Shown piece by piece: positions 8,986 through 13,493 of a stretch of DNA of 13,493 bases; position 1 is the first letter of the stretch; each line of letters begins with the position of its first letter. This DNA comes from Actinomycetota bacterium (GTDB lineage Bacteria; Actinomycetota; Actinomycetes; Nanopelagicales; Nanopelagicaceae). The notes below the pieces were generated by a model that worked only from the letters and a program-made list of their open reading frames with translations, was not told the DNA's origin and did not search any database. The translations under genes and the position numbers were made by a program. The stretch lies in NCBI GenBank assembly GCA_026392815.1, contig JAPLBI010000061.1, positions 1 to 13,493 on the forward strand. The letters are read 5' to 3'.

Positions 8986-9020
8986 CTGTGGAGCCTCTCT
9001 AGAAATTAAGAGCCTCACAG
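8986..9020 (-). promoter_or_regulatory. Hairpin just upstream of the SCO2322-like start codon
   Basis: Inverted repeat CTGTG/CACAG (8986-8990 with 9016-9020), with an inner CTCT/AGAG pairing. On the transcript it would enclose the GAGAGG sequence that is the only ribosome-site candidate for the 8980 start. It could be part of the translational switch. No U-run follows, so it is not an obvious terminator. Confidence 0.4.
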
Positions 9021-9067
9021 GGGTAGCGCAATAAAAGTATTGAATCTACTTTTTCTTGAGACTACGC

Positions 9068-9085
9068 CCCGCAAACCTCGGCGGG
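9068..9085 (-). promoter_or_regulatory. Candidate P13/L13 hairpin of the cobalamin riboswitch
   Basis: A CCCGC/GCGGG stem (9081-9085 with 9068-9072) closes an 8-nt loop containing GGUU on the transcript, immediately 3' of the aptamer. The aptamer's conserved CGCAACCGUAAG loop contains AACC (9163-9166), which can pair with it. That matches the L5-L13 kissing interaction known from cobalamin riboswitches. Pairing was judged by eye. Confidence 0.5.
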
Positions 9086-9097
9086 TGTTGGTCAATT

Positions 9098-9247
9098 ACG
9101 CTTTCTGGTGAGGTAATCCGACTTAAGTTCTAGTGGCGCTTTGACTGCCATGAAACTCTTACGGTTGCGGGTCAGCGTCGGATTTTCACCGACTTCCCCT
9201 CAAGAGAAAGTATTGCTATTTAGTTGTAGGTACCTGCGAAGAAAACC
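9098..9247 (-). promoter_or_regulatory. Cobalamin (AdoCbl/B12) riboswitch aptamer
   Basis: Reading the minus strand, the conserved elements occur in order: GGTACCT near the 5' end, GGGGAAGTCGGTGAAAATCC, GCTGACCCGCAACCGTAAG, and the B12 box AAGTCGGATTACCTCACCAG. The ends can close a P1 helix (UUUUCU near 9240-9245 with AGAAAG near 9101). It lies 120 nt upstream of the SCO2322-like gene and its ECF transporter genes. When B12 is abundant, such elements switch off downstream expression. With no terminator U-run visible, control is more likely at translation. Confidence 0.92.
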
Positions 9248-9274
9248 ATAGGTGACGGGTGATAGCAATTCACC

Positions 9275-9280
9275 ACGCTA
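9275..9280 (-). promoter_or_regulatory. Weak -10 candidate for the riboswitch leader
   Basis: TAGCGT on the minus strand fits TAnnnT and would start the leader near 9268, upstream of the aptamer. No convincing -35 box is visible. It sits back to back with the aldo/keto reductase promoter. Confidence 0.25.
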
Positions 9281-9294
9281 CTTAAGAGTGGGGG

Positions 9295-9300
9295 TATGGT
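9295..9300 (+). promoter_or_regulatory. Candidate -10 box of a leaderless aldo/keto reductase promoter
   Basis: TATGGT lies at -13 to -8 of the ATG at 9308. It includes the alternative ATG at 9296, which argues that 9296 is part of the promoter and 9308 is the true start. Confidence 0.45.
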
Positions 9301-9307
9301 TTCGCCT

Positions 9308-10275
9308 ATGGAATATCGTCGCCTCGGCAGCTCAGGAATGTACGTCTCAGAGATTTCTTATGGAAATTGGATAACCCACGGATCTCAGGTTGAGGCTGAT
9401 GCCGCAGTTAAGTGCGTACGCACCGCCTATGACCTAGGCATCACGACATTCGATACTGCAGATGTATATGCAGCAACTAAAGCTGAATCCGTATTAGGTC
9501 GCGCGCTTAAGGGAATCAAGCGTGAATCCTATGAGCTATTTACCAAGGTTTATTGGCCAACTGGTTCAGGTAAGAATGATCGCGGTCTATCTCGCAAACA
9601 CATTATTGAATCCTGCAACGCCTCGCTAAAGCGTCTCAATACCGATCACATCGATCTTTACCAGATGCATCGCTTTGACTATGAAACCCCACTAGAAGAG
9701 TCACTAAGCGCATTCGACGATCTGATTCGTGCTGGAAAAGTTCATTACATAGGTTTCTCTGAATGGAACGCTAAGCAGATCGCAGATGCGCTGCGCATTC
9801 AAGATGCCAAGGGTTACAACCGATTTGTATCAAGCCAGCCGCAATAGTGCCGCTAAGCAAGCGCGAAGGAATCGGACAGATCGTTTGGTCACCTATGGCG
9901 CAAGGAGTTCTAACTGGAAAGTATCTTCCAGGAAAGAAACCACCGGTGGGTTCTCGCGCAACAGATAAGAAATCTGGCGCAGATATGATCTCGCGCTGGA
10001 TGCGCAATGACGTACTTAGCGCAGTTCAAAACCTGGCTCCGATTGCCAGAGACTTAGATTTAACGATGGGTCAACTATCAATTGCCTGGGTTCTTCAAAA
10101 CTCAAATGTTTCAAGCGCGATCATGGGCGCTACAAAGCCAGCTCAGGTAAAAGAGAATGTAAAGGCGTCGGGAGTTAAGTTATCTGCCGATGTCATGCAC
10201 GCTATTGATAAGGCGCTTGGAAATATTCCAACTACCGATCCGAAAGAGACGAAGAGCCCAAACCCTAGGGCTTAA
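9308..10275 (+). pseudogene. Aldo/keto reductase (Kv-beta-like group), split by a small frameshifting deletion
   Basis: NADPH-dependent oxidoreductase of the aldo/keto reductase superfamily; the natural substrate is unknown. The first frame begins MEYRRLGSSGMYVSEISYGNW and, numbered from the 9296 ATG, carries the catalytic tetrad Asp53 and Tyr58 (FDTADVY), Lys84 (TKVYW) and His125 (YQMHRFD). It runs to SSQPQ and then meets TAG at 9845. The next frame resumes from 9847 with VPLSKREGIGQIVWSPMAQG and continues to VLQNSNVSSAIMGATKPAQV, the cofactor-phosphate region, stopping at 10273-10275. Family members have about 11 more residues here (QPQYSMLWR...EAEV), so about 34 nt seem lost. Repaired length would be about 333 residues. 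The ATG at 9308 is preferred because family members start MEYRRLG and a -10 box covers 9296. It ends 1 nt from the convergent DUF3043 gene's stop. Confidence 0.88.
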
Positions 10276-10276
10276 G

Positions 10277-10813
10277 TTAAATCTTTTCGCCAGCTTTCAC
10301 TTGTGGCTTAGGTGCACGCATACGTCGCATTTGTGTGGAACGAAGCCAGCCGTAAAGCCCAAGACCCTTGGTGCTCTTATCTGGGAAACGCTTCGTAATC
10401 TCGGCCTTAATTTTGCGAGATAAGAAGAAGCCATCGATGATTGAGAAGAGAAGAACGCTATACATAATCACGATCCCAGCCACAGCAAAAACACTTAGCG
10501 GGATGAGGGAAAGAATTAACACAAAGCCGATGATTGGAAGGAAATATTCACCGATCGAACGACGGGCATCGATGTAATTTCGAACAAACTTCTTTTCTGG
10601 ACCACGATCACGCATTGGTAGCGCATTCTCATCGCCACGAAGATAGGCCTGGCGCTGCAAGAGACGTGCTGCACGTGCCTGATCTTTAGCGCGCTTCTTC
10701 TCGGCCTTAGTTGACGCTGGCGCTAGTGAAGAAACCTTTGTCGCCGCCTGCGCTTCTTTTCGCTTTGGGGTTGGGCGACCTTTTTTCTGGCTATTTTCTG
10801 GAGTAGAAGTCAT
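10277..10813 (-). CDS. DUF3043 family membrane protein
   Basis: Conserved actinobacterial protein of unknown function, 178 residues. It has a highly basic, Ala/Lys-rich N-terminal tail (GRPTPKRKEAQAA, KAEKKRAKDQARAARL), a conserved block ALPMRDRGPEKKFVRNYIDARRSIGEYFLP, two adjacent membrane helices (about 90-130), and a basic C-terminal tail (GLYGWLRSTQMRRMRAPKPQVKAGE). The tails are likely cytoplasmic. The open frame extends to a TTG at 10819, but the ATG at 10813 is a better start: it has TATAGT at exactly -12 to -7 and no ribosome site. It lies 7 nt downstream of nadA, so read-through from nadA is also likely. Confidence 0.87.
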   Translation of the reverse strand: MTSTPENSQKKGRPTPKRKEAQAATKVSSLAPASTKAEKKRAKDQARAARLLQRQAYLRGDENALPMRDRGPEKKFVRNYIDARRSIGEYFLPIIGFVLILSLIPLSVFAVAGIVIMYSVLLFSIIDGFFLSRKIKAEITKRFPDKSTKGLGLYGWLRSTQMRRMRAPKPQVKAGEKI

Positions 10814-10819
10814 GGGCAA

Positions 10820-10825
10820 ACTATA
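10820..10825 (-). promoter_or_regulatory. Candidate -10 box of a leaderless DUF3043 promoter
   Basis: TATAGT spans -12 to -7 of the ATG at 10813 and includes the TAG stop codon of nadA. No Shine-Dalgarno sequence precedes this ATG. A 6-bp stem with a 2-nt loop (CGAGCA/TGCTCG) lies just upstream inside nadA. Confidence 0.5.
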
Positions 10826-11981
10826 GGGCGAGCATCTGCTCGAGTGCGAGTTTGGAGAACTTGGCTACATTCGGAGCAACGCTAATCTGGTTTACAACGT
10901 GGCCATCGACTAAAGATTCCATCGCCCAAACCAGATGCGGAAGATCGATCCGGTTCATGGTTGAGCAATAGCAAACTGTCTTATCTAGAAAGACAATCTT
11001 CTTATCGGGGTGAGCCTTGGCAAGGCGTGAAACTAAATTCAGCTCGGTACCGATTGCCCATACGCTTCCTGCAGGAGATTGCTCTACAGTTTTGATGATC
11101 ATCTCGGTACTACCTACGACATCAGCGGCGGCAACAACTTCATGTTGGCACTCTGGATGAACCAAAACCTTTACCTCTGGAAGTTGTTTTCTCACCTCGT
11201 TCACAGATTCCAAAGTAAAGCGTCCATGAACAGAGCAATGTCCGCGCCATAAAATTATCTTCGCCCCACGAATTTCTTCAGGAGTTAACCCACCCATTGG
11301 CTTCCATGGATTCCATAGAACGCAATCCTCAAGAGTCAGGCCTAGCGAAAGAACCGCTGTATTTCTACCTAAATGCTGATCGGGGAGGAAGAGAATCTTC
11401 TCGCCTTTGGAAAGCGCCCACTCCATACTCTTCTTAGCATTCGATGACGTGCAGATAGTTCCGCCATGTTCACCGGTAAAACTCTTAATTGCAGCAGATG
11501 AGTTCATATATGTAACTGGAATTGTTGTATCGGCGACGTCAACTTCTTGGAGATCTTTCCAGCATTGAGTTACTTGGTTTGCCGTGGCCATGTCAGCCAT
11601 TGAACAACCGGCAGCGAGATCAGGAAGAATTACCTTCTGGTTATTTGAAGTCAGAATGTCAGCGCTTTCTGCCATGAAGTGAACGCCGCAGAAAATTATG
11701 TATTCAGCACTTGATTGAGCTGCGGCAGCCTGTGCCAACTTAAATGAATCTCCTGTTACATCGGCAAATTCAATTACCTCATCTCGCTGATAGTGATGGC
11801 CCAAAACAAGTGCGCGATCACCAAGTGCCGCGCGAGCAGCCCTTGCTCTAGAGATTAAATCAGGATCACTCGCTTCAGGCAGTTCACCGGTACAAGAGAC
11901 GCCTCGCTCAGATGCCAGATCGCGACCCTGCCCAAGAAGGAGCAGATCAGTCAGCGATGTCGAGCGAGTAGGTGTGGACAT
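10821..11981 (-). CDS. nadA: Quinolinate synthase A
   Basis: [4Fe-4S] enzyme that condenses iminoaspartate with dihydroxyacetone phosphate to quinolinate in de novo NAD synthesis. The 386 residues from the ATG at 11981 begin MSTPTRSTSLTDLLLLG and match the longer Streptomyces-type NadA. Motifs are LGHHYQRDEVIEFADVTGDSFKL, YIIFCGVHFMAESADIL, GCSMADMA, YMNSSAAIKSFTGEHGG, CTSSNA, ILWRGHCSVHGRF, HPECQHEVV, ELNLVSRLA and TVCYCSTMN; the conserved cysteines in FCGVH, HPECQ and TVCYC include the cluster ligands. The open frame continues to 12131 across erpA on the other strand, but that is non-homologous shadow. Alternative starts at 11999 (ATG) and 11987 (GTG) cannot be excluded; none has a good ribosome site. 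It is divergent from the Fe-S carrier gene, which suits an Fe-S enzyme. Confidence 0.95.
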   Translation of the reverse strand: MSTPTRSTSLTDLLLLGQGRDLASERGVSCTGELPEASDPDLISRARAARAALGDRALVLGHHYQRDEVIEFADVTGDSFKLAQAAAAQSSAEYIIFCGVHFMAESADILTSNNQKVILPDLAAGCSMADMATANQVTQCWKDLQEVDVADTTIPVTYMNSSAAIKSFTGEHGGTICTSSNAKKSMEWALSKGEKILFLPDQHLGRNTAVLSLGLTLEDCVLWNPWKPMGGLTPEEIRGAKIILWRGHCSVHGRFTLESVNEVRKQLPEVKVLVHPECQHEVVAAADVVGSTEMIIKTVEQSPAGSVWAIGTELNLVSRLAKAHPDKKIVFLDKTVCYCSTMNRIDLPHLVWAMESLVDGHVVNQISVAPNVAKFSKLALEQMLAL

Positions 11982-12010
11982 GGACACATTCTCGCGCATA
12001 TTTAGGGTTG

Positions 12011-12025
12011 CTGTCGCATCGACAG
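12011..12025. promoter_or_regulatory. Perfect 6-3-6 palindrome between nadA and erpA; candidate operator
   Basis: CTGTCG-CAT-CGACAG is a perfect inverted repeat in the short divergent promoter region. It covers -38 to -24 relative to the erpA start codon, overlapping where the -35 element of its leaderless promoter would lie, and it lies about 30 nt upstream of the nadA ATG. A shared regulator for both genes is possible. I do not recognise the motif. Confidence 0.4.
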
Positions 12026-12036
12026 TAGGTGGCAGG

Positions 12037-12042
12037 TAGTCT
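12037..12042 (+). promoter_or_regulatory. Candidate -10 box of a leaderless erpA promoter
   Basis: TAGTCT occupies exactly -12 to -7 of the ATG at 12049, the same spacing as at gcvT and DUF3043. There is no Shine-Dalgarno sequence. Confidence 0.45.
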
Positions 12043-12048
12043 TTACCC

Positions 12049-12477
12049 ATGACTACAGAGACATCGAACTCAACAACAGAAGCGCCAGCATCGACTGGCC
12101 CTATCGTCCTGACAGAAGTTGCCGCAGCCAAGGTAGCAGCGCTCCTTGCTCAAGAAGGTCGCGATGATCTCTACCTCCGCGTTGCTGTTCAGCCAGGTGG
12201 TTGTTCGGGCTTGCGCTACCAGCTCTACTTCGATGATCGCGATCAAGAAGGCGATATCTCACATCAATTCGGAACTGTAAAAGTTGTTGTAGACAAGATG
12301 AGCGATCCATATTTGATGGGCGCCTCAATTGATTTCGTTGACACGATTGAGAAGCAGGGCTTCACAATTGATAATCCAAATGCTGGCGGATCTTGCGCCT
12401 GCGGCGATTCTTTCAACAGTTCACCGACTCACTCGTTGCTGGATCACTCGAAAAAGTTTCACTCTCATTTCTCGTAG
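12049..12477 (+). CDS. erpA: A-type iron-sulfur carrier (ErpA/HesB family), stop codon lost so the frame runs on
   Basis: Small scaffold/carrier that delivers Fe-S clusters to target enzymes; NadA, encoded next door, is a plausible client. Residues 1-25 are a variable tail. The HesB fold follows with VAVQPGGCSGLRYQLYFDD (first conserved Cys) and, at the end, the paired cysteines in GGSCACGDSFN, giving the C...C-x-C cluster site. Relatives such as Mycobacterium Rv2204c end exactly at GDSFN; here that is residue 123, ending at 12417. Instead of a stop, the next codons read SSPTHSL... to TAG at 12477. Those 19 extra residues are out-of-frame sequence of the adenosine-kinase-like gene that follows. 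A deletion has therefore removed the erpA stop. The native gene should be 12049 to about 12420. Function is probably retained if the tail is tolerated. Confidence 0.88.
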   Translation: MTTETSNSTTEAPASTGPIVLTEVAAAKVAALLAQEGRDDLYLRVAVQPGGCSGLRYQLYFDDRDQEGDISHQFGTVKVVVDKMSDPYLMGASIDFVDTIEKQGFTIDNPNAGGSCACGDSFNSSPTHSLLDHSKKFHSHFS

Positions 12478-13340
12478 ATGGCCTGGAAGTTCGCCGTGGG
12501 GGATGCGCAGCAAATATCGCATTCGGTATGGGTTCACTCGGCCTTAATCCAATTTTGATCGCGGCCGTTGGAATCGACTGGCCAGATTACGATGCTTGGT
12601 TGGTGCGCCATGGCGTTGATACATCACATGTTTTAGTTTCCACAACGCTTCACACCGCACACTTCATGGTGACCACAGATACCGAGTTAAACCAGATCGC
12701 ATCGTTCTTTCCTGGTGCGATGTCGGAAGCGCGCAACATTGAGCTTTCACCAATTATGGAAAAGACCGGCAAATTAGATCTGATTGTCATTTCACCTGAT
12801 GACCCAGAGGCGATGTTGCGCCACTCAGAGGTAGCCCGCCAAGAGGGAATTGCTATAGCGGCTGATCCTTCACAGCAGATGGCTCGTATGTCTGGCGAAG
12901 ATATTAAGAAGTTGATTACTGGGGCTACCTACTTATTTATGAATGAGTACGAATTGGCGCTTGCGATTCAGAAAACTGGTTGGAGCGATCGTGAGATTCT
13001 CGAACAAGTTAAATTCCGAGTCGTGACACTTGGTTCTGAAGGAGCGAGAGTCGAGTCCCTGCATGGCGAAACAATTAAAGTGACAACGCCGAAGGAAAAA
13101 TCTCAGACTGATCCAACTGGAGTTGGTGATTCATTTAGATCTGGATTTGTTGCCGGTCTGGCCTGGGGCCTAAACCACGAAAGATGTGCGCAGTTAGGTT
13201 CGATGATCGCTACTTATGTAATTGAAACAACTGGCACACAGGAGTACCGCTTTACTTCAGCAGAATTCTTAGCGCGCTTTAAAGAGGCATACGGTGCTAG
13301 CGCTGCTGCTGAGATCGAACCTCATCTACCAAAGCGTTAA
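12420..13340 (+). CDS. PfkB-family kinase, adenosine kinase (AdoK/CbhK)-like, N-terminus deleted
   Basis: Ribokinase-family sugar/nucleoside kinase most like Mycobacterium Rv2202c (AdoK), which phosphorylates adenosine. Homologous sequence begins at 12420 with FTDSLVAGSLEKVSLSFLVDG. It contains the GG pair in VRRGGCAANIAFGMGSLG, FFPGAMSEARNIEL, DPSQQMARMSGE, TYLFMNEYELAL, and the anion-hole and catalytic-base motif DPTGVGDSFRSGF near the C-terminus. From that point there are 306 residues, against about 304 in the mycobacterial protein. Missing are only the first roughly 20 residues, the TGSIATDHLM-type substrate-binding strand, together with the start codon. An upstream in-frame TTG at 12393 gives a longer frame, but its first nine codons are erpA sequence read in another frame. 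As drawn the gene is 5'-truncated. Its 3' end overlaps the convergent cysteine desulfurase by 44 bases. Confidence 0.87.
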   Translation, partial: FTDSLVAGSLEKVSLSFLVDGLEVRRGGCAANIAFGMGSLGLNPILIAAVGIDWPDYDAWLVRHGVDTSHVLVSTTLHTAHFMVTTDTELNQIASFFPGAMSEARNIELSPIMEKTGKLDLIVISPDDPEAMLRHSEVARQEGIAIAADPSQQMARMSGEDIKKLITGATYLFMNEYELALAIQKTGWSDREILEQVKFRVVTLGSEGARVESLHGETIKVTTPKEKSQTDPTGVGDSFRSGFVAGLAWGLNHERCAQLGSMIATYVIETTGTQEYRFTSAEFLARFKEAYGASAAAEIEPHLPKR

Positions 13341-13493
13341 TCAGTAATTCAACTTCTTCTGCAGTAGTTTCTGCATGCAGGTTAATTCGAATATTTCCAT
13401 CAGTTGGTAGCCCCATAGCGGCCAAAACATGGCTAGGTTGCAGATTCATTGCAGTACATGCCGAGCCCGAATCAACTGATAGGCCACGGGCGC
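13297..13493 (-). CDS. Cysteine desulfurase (class V aminotransferase fold), C-terminal part; start beyond the window
   Basis: PLP enzyme that takes sulfur from cysteine for Fe-S cluster and other sulfur pathways. Only the last 65 residues are inside the window. They contain the active-site loop DSGSACTAMNLQPSHVLAAMG, whose Cys carries the persulfide in IscS/NifS-type enzymes. GNIRINLHAETTAEEVELLINALV follows, then a short polar tail and TAG at 13297. Its 3' end overlaps the kinase gene by 44 nt tail to tail. Position beside erpA and nadA fits an Fe-S assembly role. Whether it is IscS-, SufS- or another NifS-like subtype cannot be decided from this fragment. Confidence 0.85.
   Translation of the reverse strand, partial: ARGLSVDSGSACTAMNLQPSHVLAAMGLPTDGNIRINLHAETTAEEVELLINALVDEVRSQQQR

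Noticed and set aside
9245..9250. TATGGT on the minus strand as the -10 of the riboswitch leader
   Set aside because: Transcription would start inside the P1 helix of the aptamer, too late to make a working riboswitch.
9296..9307. ATG at 9296 as the reductase start
   Set aside because: It adds four residues absent from relatives and falls inside the TATGGT -10 candidate; 9308 fits better.
1549..9847. Programmed ribosomal frameshifting or RNA bypassing in lpdA and the reductase
   Set aside because: Conserved residues are absent from the DNA rather than merely out of frame, so translation recoding cannot restore them.
12000..12131. N-terminal extension of NadA overlapping erpA on the opposite strand
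   Set aside because: The extra residues resemble nothing in NadA and are the antisense reading of erpA; homology begins near MSTPTRS.
12049..13340. Genuine ErpA-kinase fusion or programmed frameshift
   Set aside because: The two parts are in different frames, the native ErpA C-terminus is followed by out-of-frame kinase sequence, and the kinase lacks its first strand; a deletion explains this better. No slippery sequence is apparent.

Overview
The window looks like part of the chromosome of a streamlined, moderate-GC actinobacterium, most likely a planktonic acI/Nanopelagicales-type lineage. The evidence is the protein set and gene order. The sucB, lpdA, pepA, gcvT, nadA, erpA-type and adoK-type genes follow a neighbourhood I recall from Mycobacterium (dlaT, pepB, gcvT, Rv2204c, adoK) and Streptomyces. 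Intergenic spaces are very small, genes overlap tail to tail, and several genes seem to start from leaderless promoters. Nothing looks horizontally acquired: there are no IS elements, CRISPR arrays, tRNA or rRNA genes. The lineage call is inference.

Layout. Positions 1-4101, minus strand: leucyl aminopeptidase (pepA), dihydrolipoamide dehydrogenase (lpdA) and the 2-oxoglutarate dehydrogenase E2 subunit (sucB, cut by the left edge). Positions 4199-5287, plus strand: gcvT. Its 3' end overlaps the last gene of a minus-strand vitamin-uptake operon at 5268-9250. In transcription order that operon is a cobalamin riboswitch, a secreted SCO2322-like protein, EcfT, a double-ATPase EcfA and an ECF substrate-binding (S) subunit. 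The last three are joined by ATGA stop/start overlaps, or by one plus a short gap. Positions 9308-10275, plus: an aldo/keto reductase. Positions 10277-11981, minus: a DUF3043 membrane protein and nadA. Positions 12049-13340, plus: an ErpA-type Fe-S carrier and an adenosine-kinase-like PfkB kinase. Positions 13297-13493, minus: the end of a cysteine desulfurase.

Functional themes. LpdA serves the 2-oxoglutarate dehydrogenase complex with SucB and is normally also the L-protein of glycine cleavage, where GcvT is the T-protein. The ECF operon is most simply read as B12 (or B12-precursor) uptake, shut off by B12 through the riboswitch. The nadA/erpA/cysteine desulfurase cluster links Fe-S assembly to an Fe-S-dependent NAD biosynthesis enzyme.

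The most striking feature is damage. Four conserved loci each carry a short internal deletion: lpdA near 1549-1557, ecfA near 7620-7630, the aldo/keto reductase near 9845-9847, and the erpA-adoK boundary near 12415-12420. Flanking protein sequence resumes perfectly after each gap, but in another frame or without a stop/start. Four independent losses in 13.5 kb of compact core genome, two of them in normally essential genes, look more like an assembly or amplification artefact (or unusual microdeletion) than ordinary gene decay. I found no convincing new biological system. The best-supported regulatory biology is the B12 riboswitch with its candidate kissing loop, the repeated leaderless-promoter geometry, and a perfect palindrome between nadA and erpA.
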